Origin: Gymnothorax reevesii
Lineage: Eukaryota; Chordata; Actinopteri; Anguilliformes; Muraenidae
Direction of reading: 5' to 3'
Assembly: GCA_029721435.1 (NCBI GenBank)
Contig: CM056573.1
Location: 71,800,001 to 71,864,000, forward strand
Length of the DNA stretch: 64,000 nt
How positions within the stretch are numbered: the first letter of the stretch is position 1; every line of letters begins with the position of its first letter. Shown here piece by piece: positions 19,245-31,992 of this stretch. The notes under the pieces were generated by a model. That model searched no databases. It was not told the DNA's origin and saw only the letters and a list, made by a program, of their open reading frames with translations. The position numbers and the translations under genes are program-made.

Positions 19245-22029
19245 GTTTCACAGCATAATTTCAAGTCCAAATACTTTGAAACATTTAAAATTAGCCACAA
19301 TAGCCAACAAATTGAAGCTTTAAAGCTCTGACCTCTATACTATTTAATCAATGAAGAATCTTAGCAAAACACCATTTATTGTCCTCTGAATTCTGAAAGT
19401 ACTTTGAAATGCTTTCACTGAGGCAACACCTCACAGCTTAAAAGTATTACAAAGAGTGGTGCATTTTTGTCAATAAAGAGGATGCAGCCATATTTCCACG
19501 TCATCCATGCCATGATGAAGGGAGACGCAGTAGCGCAGTGGAGAGCATGGGCTTGACTTGGGATGGAAAGATTCTGTGTTCCAGTCCTTGCCTTAGCCTG
19601 TGCAAAGTGTTCTCAGGCAAAACTCTTCACTTCCACACTGCCTCACTCTACCCAGGTGTACAAATGGGTCCCAGCAAAATTGTCAGGGAAACTTGACTGA
19701 GAGCAGTGGGAGAACCCGAGTTGGACTAGTGTCCCATCGAGGGGGTTTAGCAATACTCCTATTTGCTTCATGTCACAGAAACCAGGGTTAAACACAGGCC
19801 TAGTGGGCCTCCAGGCATGACCTCCACGCCTGGTTAGAAATAGTCTTTATTCCGTCAGAGCAGCTGCTCATTTTGAAAACAAGAAGGGCACTTGGTAGAG
19901 CTCATACCTCCGCCAAGCCCACATGTAAGTATTATTGGTTCTGGATCCAGGAGAGTATCATCCAGACCAACAACAGCTGTGATTAGTTCCTCTTTTAGGG
20001 CAGATTCTATTCAGTGCTGAAATTTTCTGAAAATCTGTTCATTACATAAGGACATACCGAATTGTTCCGAATATAAGACGATTCTGGATATGAGACTACT
20101 CCCCTTTCTCAAGTCATATTTTGGAAAAAATAGGGTTTTGATGACAAAATCTTGTTTTAGTCACTAAAGAATAATAATCATCGCAAAAATTTCTTTGAAA
20201 ATACTGATAAAACAAACTGAAAGAAAAACCAATATAAAAGATTGCAGGCTGTTGTTTTGCGCCATCTATTGTTGTGAACATGTATTGAGTATAGACTATA
20301 AAACGCACACACAGGATGACTGTTATTGTTAGAAGCCTAGTCCACGGAAAATACGACGACCCCATTTCTCCGCTGTGACGTGTCTTTAATGGAACGGCGG
20401 AGGCGTCAAAGATAAAACAGGGTCACTTGAGCAAAAAGAGAGGAAATAGTAAACATGCCCGATGGACGAGAGATGCTAATTTACTGAGATTCCGCAGAGA
20501 AGTCACTGTTATGTCAAAGACGCAGAGTGCATCGTATGCCTGTTCCGTGGATATGTAAAAAGCACCGTTGCCATAAACATATCTCCCCAGCGGGCCACAG
20601 TACGAAGTAGATTCCCAGTCCGTCGTGGAAACATATACTGGTGTACGTGCGATTAGGTAGTGATTGTTTTTAAATTTCATTTGATTTCATTTGACACACT
20701 CTTTTTACTTGAACAAAAGATTGACCGCGATTCCGTACCATGCTTTCTGTTAACGTTCTGACAAAATGTGGCAGCCCTCCATGCTTAGGGTCGGGCGTGT
20801 AAAGTCACCGAACAGGCCTTGTGGTGACGTGTCTTAAATGGAACACTCGAGGCGTCATAAATCAGACCGGGTCACTTGAGCAGAAGAAAACAAAGGAGTA
20901 AACAAGCCCGATGGATGAGAGGTTCGAATTCTCTTGGATTCTGCTGAGAAGTCGCTTTGACGTCAAAGAGCCAGAGTGCATCGAATGTTCATTTTGTTGC
21001 TATAACAACAGCACCGTTGCTATAAACAACTCTGCCCAGGGAGCCGACGGAAGAATGCTGATTCTCAGTCCGTGTCCAATGCTCATGGAAAGATGTCCGG
21101 GAGTACGTGCGATTTGGCAGTGATTTTATTTTTATGAAATTAGATTTTAATTGACTCACTCTTTGTTTAAACAAAAAAAAAAAATAAATGCGCGATTCAG
21201 TAGCATGCTTTCTGTTTACGTATTGACAAAATGTGCCTGCCCTCCACTTAGCCGTCGGGCTTGTCTTGTGACCAAACAGGCTCTGCTGTGACGTGACTTA
21301 AATGGATCAGCGGAGGTTTCAAATTCTCCGGCAGCTACAGGTCTCAAAAAAGTTGGGACACTTGTAAAAAGGGGCTTTAAAAGCATTGAATTTCTAAGAG
21401 AATCAGCTGAAAGAACATTTAGCAAGTAATTAAGTTAACTGTCATCTGCTGCGCAACATGATTACTTATAAAAGGGTTGTCATTGAGAGGCTGAGTTTCT
21501 CAGAAGTAAAGATGGCCAGAAGCTCTCCCACCTGTGAAGGCTTGCATAAAAAAAAAATGTTGAATACTTTAAAAACACTGCTCCTCGATGTTAAATTGCA
21601 AAGGCATTGAAGGTCTCATCATCTTCAGTACATGACATCATCAAAAGATTCAGAGTAACTGGAAAAATCTCTGCCTGTAAGGGACTAGGCCGAGACCTTT
21701 ACTGGATGCCCTTTATCTTTGGACCCTCAGATGCCACTGCATCACTCACGGGCATGATTCTTGGGATTCTGCAATAATAGAGAAAGAAAAAACATCACTG
21801 ATTATACCTAGAACTGCCACAAGGTCATTCTGACCTCCATTAGTCCCAGTGCAAAAGAATGTAAATGGACTATATAGGGGCTGACTAGAGCTAGTCAGAT
21901 TGGCAGCTCAAAGCACTTGACAGTAGCCTAATACCTCACGTATGCCCATTTATGCAACACATTCATACACTGACGGCTACGCAAGGCAGTCAACTGCATC
22001 TTGGTTGACTGCATTTTGTTACTTTTAGA
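18840..22029 (+). repeat. Unit 6, T-like
   Basis: Complete 3,190-bp unit: ORF 18840-19244, SINE 19522-19812, Tc1 relic 21338-21777. It has the T-type TCCGTCAGAG variant near 19851 and an ATAAATGCGC extension of the poly-A tract near 21184. Private changes are GGCCTAGTGGG near 19797 and GTCCGGGAG near 21096. The right end carries the CACGGGCATG / GACTAGAGC pair. Confidence 0.96.
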
Positions 22030-22434
22030 ATGGTGTGCAGGCGCATATATAAGCCAGTTGCTGTCATGACGTCAGAATCAATTTGTTCTCCCATTTTGCA
22101 GGTAGAAATTGTGATTGTCACAGAGCTGTTCTTCTATTCATTAAGTTTATTTAGTAAGCTGGTTAGGATACCAGAAAAAGAAATTAATCAGAGGAAATGG
22201 ATGAATGTAAGTCAGGCTTTGGCAAAGCTTCAGGACATGAGTTCTTGTGAGTCAGATGGAGAAGAAATATCAGGGCTCAGTGATGCTTCTAGGTCTAGTG
22301 AATCCGACTCCGATTTTGAAACTGAATGCGATCGTGAGCCACACGGTAAAGGTATCACAGCTGCTGGGCAAACTAAGCCTTTGATGCCAGGAAGGTCACC
22401 AAAACTGGATATTTATTCACGTCATAACGCTTAG
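22030..22434 (+). CDS. 134-codon ORF, copy 7
   Basis: L38, E79, T115, P124, R131 form. It is the first unit of the T-B-C-D-E pattern. Confidence 0.22.
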   Translation: MVCRRIYKPVAVMTSESICSPILQVEIVIVTELFFYSLSLFSKLVRIPEKEINQRKWMNVSQALAKLQDMSSCESDGEEISGLSDASRSSESDSDFETECDREPHGKGITAAGQTKPLMPGRSPKLDIYSRHNA

Positions 22435-25219
22435 GTTTCACAGCATAATTTCAAGTCCAAATACTTTGAAACATTTAAAATTAGCCACAATAGCCAACAA
22501 ATTGAAGCTTTAAAGCTCTGACCTCTATACTATTTAATCAATGAAGAATCTTAGCAAAACACCATTTATTGTCCTCTGAATTCTGAAAGTACTTTGAAAT
22601 GCTTTCACTGAGGCAACACCTCACAGCTTAAAAGTATTACAAAGAGTGGTGCATTTTTGTCAATAAAGAGGATGCAGCCATATTTCCACGTCATCCATGC
22701 CATGATGAAGGGAGACGCAGTAGCGCAGTGGAGAGCATGGGCTTGACTTGGGATGGAAAGATTCTGTGTTCCAGTCCTTGCCTTAGCCTGTGCAAAGTGT
22801 TCTCAGGCAAAACTCTTCACTTCCACACTGCCTCACTCTACCCAGGTGTACAAATGGGTCCCAGCAAAATTGTCAGGGAAACTTGACTGAGAGCAGTGGG
22901 AGAACCCGAGTTGGACTAGTGTCCCATCGAGGGGGTTTAGCAATACTCCTATTTGCTTCATGTCACAGAAACCAGGGTTAAACACAGGCCTGGTGGGCCT
23001 CCAGGCATGACCTCCACGCCTGGTTAGAAATAGTCTTTATTCCGTCAGAGCAGCTGCTCATTTTGAAAACAAGAAGGGCACTTGGTAGAGCTCATACCTC
23101 CGCCAAGCCCACATGTAAGTATTATTGGTTCTGGATCCAGGAGAGTATCATCCAGACCAACAACAGCTGTGATTAGTTCCTCTTTTAGGGCAGATTCTAT
23201 TCAGTGCTGAAATTTTCTGAAAATCTGTTCATTACATAAGGACATACCGAATTGTTCCGAATATAAGACGATTCTGGATATGAGACTACTCCCCTTTCTC
23301 AAGTCATATTTTGGAAAAAATAGGGTTTTGATGACAAAATCTTGTTTTAGTCACTAAAGAATAATAATCATCGCAAAAATTTCTTTGAAAATACTGATAA
23401 AACAAACTGAAAGAAAAACCAATATAAAAGATTGCAGGCTGTTGTTTTGCGCCATCTATTGTTGTGAACATGTATTGAGTATAGACTATAAAACGCACAC
23501 ACAGGATGACTGTTATTGTTAGAAGCCTAGTCCACGGAAAATACGACGACCCCATTTCTCCGCTGTGACGTGTCTTTAATGGAACGGCGGAGGCGTCAAA
23601 GATAAAACAGGGTCACTTGAGCAAAAAGAGAGGAAATAGTAAACATGCCCGATGGACGAGAGATGCTAATTTACTGAGATTCCGCAGAGAAGTCACTGTT
23701 ATGTCAAAGACGCAGAGTGCATCGTATGCCTGTTCCGTGGATATGTAAAAAGCACCGTTGCCATAAACATATCTCCCCAGCGGGCCACAGTACGAAGTAG
23801 ATTCCCAGTCCGTCGTGGAAACATATACTGGTGTACGTGCGATTAGGTAGTGATTGTTTTTAAATTTCATTTGATTTCATTTGACACACTCTTTTTACTT
23901 GAACAAAAGATTGACCGCGATTCCGTACCATGCTTTCTGTTAACGTTCTGACAAAATGTGGCAGCCCTCCATGCTTAGGGTCGGGCGTGTAAAGTCACCG
24001 AACAGGCCTTCTGGTGACGTGTCTTAAATGGAACACTCGAGGCGTCATAAATCAGACCGGGTCACTTGAGCAGAAGAAAACAAAGGAGTAAACAAGCCCG
24101 ATGGATGAGAGGTTCGAATTCTCTTGGATTCTGCTGAGAAGTCGCTTTGACGTCAAAGAGCCAGAGTGCATCGAATGTTCATTTTGTTGCTATAACAACA
24201 GCACCGTTGCTATAAACAACTCTGCCCAGGGAGCCGACGGAAGAATGCTGATTCTCAGTCCGTGTCCAATGCTCATGGAAAGATGTCCAGGAGTACGTGC
24301 GATTTGGCAGTGATTTTATTTTTATGAAATTAGATTTTAATTGACTCACTCTTTGTTTAAACAAAAAAAAAAATAAATGCGCGATTCAGTAGCATGCTTT
24401 CTGTTTACGTATTGACAAAATGTGCCTGCCCTCCACTTAGCCGTCGGGCTTGTCTTGTGACCAAACAGGCTCTGCTGTGACGTGACTTAAATGGATCAGC
24501 GGAGGTTTCAAATTCTCCGGCAGCTACAGGTCTCAAAAAAGTTGGGACACTTGTAAAAAGGGGCTTTAAAAGCATTGAATTTCTAAGAGAATCAGCTGAA
24601 AGAACATTTAGCAAGTAATTAAGTTAACTGTCATCTGCTGCGCAACATGATTACTTATAAAAGGGTTGTCATTGAGAGGCTGAGTTTCTCAGAAGTAAAG
24701 ATGGCCAGAAGCTCTCCCACCTGTGAAGGCTTGCATAAAAAAAAATGTTGAATACTTTAAAAACACTGCTCCTCGACGTTAAATTGCAAAGGCATTGAAG
24801 GTCTCATCATCTTCAGTACATGACATCATCAAAAGATTCAGAGTAACTGGAAAAATCTCTGCCTGTAAGGGACTAGGCCGAGACCTTTACTGGATGCCCT
24901 TTATCTTTGGACCCTCAGATGCCACTGCATCACTCACCGGCATGATTCTTGGGATTCTGCAATAATAGAGAAAGAAAAAACATCACTGATTATACCTAGA
25001 ACTGCCACAAGGTCATTCTGACCTCCATTAGTCCCAGTGCAAAAGAATGTAAATGGACTATATAGGGGCTGACTATGGAGCTAGTCAGATTGGCAGCTCA
25101 AAGCACTTGACAGTAGCCTAATACCTCACGTATGCCCATTTATGCAACACATTCATACACTCACGGCTACGCAAGGCAGTCAACTGCATCTTGGTTGACT
25201 GCATTTTGTTACTTTTAGA
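22030..25219 (+). repeat. Unit 7, type T
   Basis: Complete 3,190-bp unit: ORF 22030-22434, SINE 22712-23002, Tc1 relic 24527-24965. It carries TCCGTCAGAG near 23041 and GGCCTTCTGG near 24006, both also found in the units at 44336 and 60273. It stands directly before the B-type run, as T does in the later rounds. Confidence 0.96.
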
Positions 25220-25624
25220 ATGGTGTGCAGGCGCATATATAAGCCAGTTGCTGTCATGACGTCAGAATCAATTTGTTCTCCCATTTTGCAGGTAGAAATT
25301 GTGATTGTCACAGAGCTGTTCTTCTATTCATTTAGTTTATTTAGTAAGCTGGTTAGGATACCAGAAAAAGAAATTAATCAGAGGAAATGGATGAATGTAA
25401 GTCAGGCTTTGGCAAAGCTTCAGGACATGAGTTCTTGTGAGTCAGATGGAGAAGCAATATCAGGGCTCAGTGATGCTTCTAGGTCTAGTGAATCCGACTC
25501 TGATTTTGAAACTGAATGCGATCGTGAGCCACACGGTAAAGGTATCACAGCTGCTGGGCAAACTAAGCCTTTGATGCCAGGAAGGTCACCAAAACTGGAT
25601 ATTTATTCACGTCATAACGCTTAG
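25220..25624 (+). CDS. 134-codon ORF, copy 8
   Basis: First copy with F38 (TTT for TTA). It also has A79 (GCA for GAA) and the silent TCT codon at S94, shared with the copies at 47525 and 63462. Confidence 0.22.
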   Translation: MVCRRIYKPVAVMTSESICSPILQVEIVIVTELFFYSFSLFSKLVRIPEKEINQRKWMNVSQALAKLQDMSSCESDGEAISGLSDASRSSESDSDFETECDREPHGKGITAAGQTKPLMPGRSPKLDIYSRHNA

Positions 25625-28403
25625 GTTTCACAGCATAATTTCAAGTCCAAATACTTTGAAACATTTAAAATTAGCCACAATAGCCAACAAATTGAAGCTT
25701 TAAAGCTCTGACCTCTATACTATTTAATCAATGAAGAATCTTAGCAAAACACCATTTATTGTCCTCTGAATTCTGAAAGTACTTTGAAATGCTTTCACTG
25801 AGGCAACACCTCACAGCTTAAAAGTATTACAAAGAGTGGTGCATTTTTGTCAATAAAGAGGATGCAGCCATATTTCCACGTCATCCATGCCATGATGAAG
25901 GGAGACGCAGTAGCGCAGTGGAGAGCATGGGCTTGACTTGGGATGGAAAGATTCTGTGTTCCAGTCCTTGCCTTAGCCTGTGCAAAGTGTTCTCAGGCAA
26001 AACTCTTCACTTCCACACTGCCTCACTCTACCCAGGTGTACAAATGGGTCCCAGCAAAATTGTCAGGGAAACTTGACTGAGAGCAGTGGAAGAACCCGAG
26101 TTGGACTAGTGTCCCATCGAGGGGGTTTAGCGATACTCCTATTTGCTTCATGTCACAGAAACCAGGGTTAAACACAGGCCTGGTGGGCCTCCAGGCATGA
26201 CCTCCACGCCTGGTTAGAAATAGTCTTTATTCCGCCTGAGCAGCTGCTCATTTTGAAAACAAGAAGGGCACTTGGTAGAGCTCATACCTCCGCCAAGCCC
26301 ACATCTAAGTATTATTGGTTCTGGATCCAGAAGAGTATCATCCAGACCAACAACAGCTGTGATTAGTTCCTCTTTTAGGGCAGATTCTATTCAGTGCTGA
26401 AATTTTCTGAAAATCTGTTCATTACATAAGGACATACCGAATTGTTCCGAATATAAGACGATTCTGGATATGAGACTACTCCCCTTTCTCAAGTCATATT
26501 TTGGAAAAAATAGGGTTTTGATGACAAAATCTTGTTTTAGTCACTAAAGAATAATAATCATCGCAAAAATGTCTTTGAAAATACTGATAAAACAAACTGA
26601 AAGAAAAACCAATATAAAAGATTGCAGGCTGTTGTTTTGCGCCATCTATTGTTGTGAACATGTATTGAGTATAGACTATAAAACGCACACACAGGATGAC
26701 TGTTATTGTTAGAAGCCTAGTCCACGGAAAATACGACGACCCCATTTCTCCGCTGTTACGTGTCTTTAATGGAACGGCGGAGGCGTCAAAGATAAAACAG
26801 GGTCACTTGAGCAAAAAGAGAGGAAATAGTAAACATGCCCGATGGACGAGAGATGCTAATTTACTGAGATTCCGCAGAGAAGTCACTGTTATGTCAAAGA
26901 CGCAGAGTGCATCGTATGCCTGTTCCGTGGATATGTAAAAAGCACCGTTGCCATAAACATATCTCCCCAGCGGGCCACAGTACGAAGTAGATTCCCAGTC
27001 CGTCGTGGAAACATATACTGGTGTACGTGCGATTAGGTAGTGATTGTTTTTAAATTTCATTTGATTTCATTTGACACACTCTTTTTACTTGAACAAAAGA
27101 TTGACCGCGATTCCGTACCATGCTTTCTGTTAACGTTCTGACAAAATGTGGCAGCCCTCCATGCTTAGGGTCGGGCGTGTAAAGTCACCGAACAGGCCTT
27201 GTGGTGACGTGTCTTAAATGGAACACTCGAGGCGTCATAAATCAGACCGGGTCACTTGAGCAGAAGAAAACAAAGGAGTAAACAAGCCCGATGGATGAGA
27301 GGTTCGAATTCTCTTGGATTCTGCTGAGAAGTCGCTTTGACGTCAAAGAGCCAGAGTGCATCGAATGTTCATTTTGTTGCTATAACAACAGCACCGTTGC
27401 TATAAACAACTCTGCCCAGGGAGCCGACGGAAGAATGCTGATTCTCAGTCCGTGTCCAATGCTCATGGAAAGATGTCCAGGAGAACGTGCGATTTGGCAG
27501 TGATTTTATTTTTATGAAATTAGATTTTAATTGACTCACTCTTTGTTTAAACAAAAAAAAAATGCGCGATTCAGTAGCATGCTTTCTGTTTACGTATTGA
27601 CAAAATGTGCCTGCCCTCCACTTAGCCGTCGGGCTTGTCTTGTGACCAAACAGGCTCTGCTGTGACGTGACTTAAATGGATCAACGGAGGTTTCAAATTC
27701 TCCGGCAGCTACAGGTCTCAAAAAAGTTGGGACACTTGTAAAAAGGGGCTTTAAAGCATTGAATTTCTAAGAGAATCAGCTGAAAGAACATTTAGCAAGT
27801 AATTAAGTTAACTGTCATCTGCTGCGCAACATGATTACTTATAAATGGGTTGTCATTGAGAGGCTGAGTTTCTCAGAAGTAAAGATGGCCAGAAGCTCTC
27901 CCACCTGTGAAGGCTTGCATAAAAAAAAATGTTGAATACTTTAAAAACACTGCTCCTCGACGTTAAATTGCAAAGGCATTGAAGGTCTCATCATCTTCAG
28001 TACATGACATCATCAAAAGATTCAGAGTAACTGGAAAAATCTCTGCCTGTAAGGGACTAGGCCGAGACCTTTACTGGATGCCCTTTATCTTTGGACCCTC
28101 AGATGCCACTGCATCACTCACCGGCATGATTCTTGGGATTCTGCAATAATAGAGAAAGAAAAAACATCACTGATTATACCTAGAACTGCCACAAGGTCAT
28201 TCTGACCTCCATTAGTCCCAGTGCAAAAGAATGTAAATGGACTATATAGGGGCTGACTATGGAGCTAGTCAGATTGGCAGCTCAAAGCACTTGACAGTAG
28301 CCTAATACCTCACGTATGCCCATTTATGCAACACATTCATACACTGACGGCTACGCAAGGCAGTCAACTGCATCTTGGTTGACTGCATTTTGTTACTTTT
28401 AGA
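25220..28403 (+). repeat. Unit 8, type B (first of three)
   Basis: Complete 3,184-bp unit: ORF 25220-25624, SINE 25902-26192, Tc1 relic 27712-28149. B markers are GTGGAAGAACC, GCGATACTCC, TCCGCCTGAG, ACATCTAAG, AAAATGTCTTTG, GCTGTTACG, GAACGTGCG, ATCAACGG, a one-base-shorter TTTAAAGC and TATAAATGGG. Unlike the next two units it keeps GCTTAGGGTCGG near 27153. Confidence 0.96.
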
Positions 28404-28808
28404 ATGGTGTGCAGGCGCATATATAAGCCAGTTGCTGTCATGACGTCAGAATCAATTTGTTCTCCCATTTTGCAGGTAGAAATTGTGATTGTCACAGAGC
28501 TGTTCTTCTATTCATTTAGTTTATTTAGTAAGCTGGTTAGGATACCAGAAAAAGAAATTAATCAGAGGAAATGGATGAATGTAAGTCAGGCTTTGGCAAA
28601 GCTTCAGGACATGAGTTCTTGTGAGTCAGATGGAGAAGAAATATCAGGGCTCAGTGATGCTTCTAGGTCTAGTGAATCCGACTCCGATTTTGAAACTGAA
28701 TGCGATCGTGAGCCACACGGTAAAGGTATCACAGCTGCTGGGCAAACTAAGCCTTTGATGCCAGGAAGGTCACCAAAACTGGATATTTATTCACGTCATA
28801 ACGCTTAG
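28404..28808 (+). CDS. 134-codon ORF, copy 9
   Basis: F38, E79, T115, P124, R131 form, the commonest in the right half of the array. Confidence 0.22.
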   Translation: MVCRRIYKPVAVMTSESICSPILQVEIVIVTELFFYSFSLFSKLVRIPEKEINQRKWMNVSQALAKLQDMSSCESDGEEISGLSDASRSSESDSDFETECDREPHGKGITAAGQTKPLMPGRSPKLDIYSRHNA

Positions 28809-31587
28809 GTTTCACAGCATAATTTCAAGTCCAAATACTTTGAAACATTTAAAATTAGCCACAATAGCCAACAAATTGAAGCTTTAAAGCTCTGACCTCT
28901 ATACTATTTAATCAATGAAGAATCTTAGCAAAACACCATTTATTGTCCTCTGAATTCTGAAAGTACTTTGAAATGCTTTCACTGAGGCAACACCTCACAG
29001 CTTAAAAGTATTACAAAGAGTGGTGCATTTTTGTCAATAAAGAGGATGCAGCCATATTTCCACGTCATCCATGCCATGATGAAGGGAGACGCAGTAGCGC
29101 AGTGGAGAGCATGGGCTTGACTTGGGATGGAAAGATTCTGTGTTCCAGTCCTTGCCTTAGCCTGTGCAAAGTGTTCTCAGGCAAAACTCTTCACTTCCAC
29201 ACTGCCTCACTCTACCCAGGTGTACAAATGGGTCCCAGCAAAATTGTCAGGGAAACTTGACTGAGAGCAGTGGAAGAACCCGAGTTGGACTAGTGTCCCA
29301 TCGAGGGTGTTTAGCGATACTCCTATTTGCTTCATGTCACAGAAACCAGGGTTAAACACAGGCCTGGTGGGCCTCCAGGCATGACCTCCACGCCTGGTTA
29401 GAAATAGTCTTTATTCCGCCTGAGCAGCTGCTCATTTTGAAAACAAGAAGGGCACTTGGTAGAGCTCATACCTCCGCCAAGCCCACATCTAAGTATTATT
29501 GGTTCTGGATCCAGAAGAGTATCATCCAGACCAACAACAGCTGTGATTAGTTCCTCTTTTAGGGCAGATTCTATTCAGTGCTGAAATTTTCTGAAAATCT
29601 GTTCATTACATAAGGACATACCGAATTGTTCCGAATATAAGACGATTCTGGATATGAGACTACTCCCCTTTCTCAAGTCATATTTTGGAAAAAATAGGGT
29701 TTTGATGACAAAATCTTGTTTTAGTCACTAAAGAATAATAATCATCGCAAAAATGTCTTTGAAAATACTGATAAAACAAACTGAAAGAAAAACCAATATA
29801 AAAGATTGCAGGCTGTTGTTTTGCGCCATCTATTGTTGTGAACATGTATTGAGTATAGACTATAAAACGCACACACAGGATGACTGTTATTGTTAGAAGC
29901 CTAGTCCACGGAAAATACGACGACCCCATTTCTCCGCTGTTACGTGTCTTTAATGGAACGGCGGAGGCGTCAAAGATAAAACAGGGTCACTTGAGCAAAA
30001 AGAGAGGAAATAGTAAACATGCCCGATGGACGAGAGATGCTAATTTACTGAGATTCCGCAGAGAAGTCACTGTTATGTCAAAGACGCAGAGTGCATCGTA
30101 TGCCTGTTCCGTGGATATGTAAAAAGCACCGTTGCCATAAACATATCTCCCCAGCGGGCCACAGTACGAAGTAGATTCCCAGTCCGTCGTGGAAACATAT
30201 ACTGGTGTACGTGCGATTAGGTAGTGATTGTTTTTAAATTTCATTTGATTTCATTTGACACACTCTTTTTACTTGAACAAAAGATTGACCGCGATTCCGT
30301 ACCATGCTTTCTGTTAACGTTCTGACAAAATGTGGCAGCCCTCCATGCTGAGGTTCGGGCGTGTAAAGTCACCGAACAGGCCTTGTGGTGACGTGTCTTA
30401 AATGGAACACTCGAGGCGTCATAAATCAGACCGGGTCACTTGAGCAGAAGAAAACAAAGGAGTAAACAAGCCCGATGGATGAGAGGTTCGAATTCTCTTG
30501 GATTCTGCTGAGAAGTCGCTTTGACGTCAAAGAGCCAGAGTGCATCGAATGTTCATTTTGTTGCTATAACAACAGCACCGTTGCTATAAACAACTCTGCC
30601 CAGGGAGCCGACGGAAGAATGCTGATTCTCAGTCCGTGTCCAATGCTCATGGAAAGATGTCCAGGAGAACGTGCGATTTGGCAGTGATTTTATTTTTATG
30701 AAATTAGATTTTAATTGACTCACTCTTTGTTTAAACAAAAAAAAAATGCGCGATTCAGTAGCATGCTTTCTGTTTACGTATTGACAAAATGTGCCTGCCC
30801 TCCACTTAGCCGTCGGGCTTGTCTTGTGACCAAACAGGCTCTGCTGTGACGTGACTTAAATGGATCAACGGAGGTTTCAAATTCTCCGGCAGCTACAGGT
30901 CTCAAAAAAGTTGGGACACTTGTAAAAAGGGGCTTTAAAGCATTGAATTTCTAAGAGAATCAGCTGAAAGAACATTTAGCAAGTAATTAAGTTAACCGTC
31001 ATCTGCTGCGCAACATGATTACTTATAAATGGGTTGTCATTGAGAGGCTGAGTTTCTCAGAAGTAAAGATGGCCAGAAGCTCTCCCACCTGTGAAGGCTT
31101 GCATAAAAAAAAATGTTGAATACTTTAAAAACACTGCTCCTCGACGTTAAATTGCAAAGGCATTGAAGGTCTCATCATCTTCAGTACATGACATCATCAA
31201 AAGATTCAGAGTAACTGGAAAAATCTCTGCCTGTAAGGGACTAGGCCGAGACCTTTACTGGATGCCCTTTATCTTTGGACCCTCAGATGCCACTGCATCA
31301 CTCACCGGCATGATTCTTGGGATTCTGCAATAATAGAGAAAGAAAAAACATCACTGATTATACCTAGAACTGCCACAAGGTCATTCTGACCTCCATTAGT
31401 CCCAGTGCAAAAGAATGTAAATGGACTATATAGGGGCTGACTATGGAGCTAGTCAGATTGGCAGCTCAAAGCACTTGACAGTAGCCTAATACCTCACGTA
31501 TGCCCATTTATGCAACACATTCATACACTGACGGCTACGCAAGGCAGTCAACTGCATCTTGGTTGACTGCATTTTGTTACTTTTAGA
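28404..31587 (+). repeat. Unit 9, type B (second of three)
   Basis: Complete 3,184-bp unit: ORF 28404-28808, SINE 29086-29376, Tc1 relic 30896-31333. It has the full B marker set plus GCTGAGGTTCGG near 30348. Private changes are CGAGGGTGTTT near 29303 and GTTAACCGTC near 30991. Confidence 0.96.
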
Positions 31588-31992
31588 ATGGTGTGCAGGC
31601 GCATATATAAGCCAGTTGCTGTCATGACGTCAGAATCAATTTGTTCTCCCATTTTGCAGGTAGAAATTGTGATTGTCACAGAGCTGTTCTTCTATTCATT
31701 TAGTTTATTTAGTAAGCTGGTTAGGATACCAGAAAAAGAAATTAATCAGAGGAAATGGATGAATGTAAGTCAGGCTTTGGCAAAGCTTCAGGACATGAGT
31801 TCTTGTGAGTCAGATGGAGAAGAAATATCAGGGCTCAGTGATGCTTCTAGGTCTAGTGAATCCGACTCCGATTTTGAAACTGAATGCGATCGTGAGCCAC
31901 ACGGTAAAGGTATCACAGCTGCTGGGCAAACTAAGCCTTTGATGCCAGGAAGGTCACCAAAACTGGATATTTATTCACGTCATAACGCTTAG
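31588..31992 (+). CDS. 134-codon ORF, copy 10
   Basis: F38, E79, T115 form. It differs from its higher-order partner at 47525 (A79, S115), which places the left edge of the 15,937-base identity after codon 115. Confidence 0.22.
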   Translation: MVCRRIYKPVAVMTSESICSPILQVEIVIVTELFFYSFSLFSKLVRIPEKEINQRKWMNVSQALAKLQDMSSCESDGEEISGLSDASRSSESDSDFETECDREPHGKGITAAGQTKPLMPGRSPKLDIYSRHNA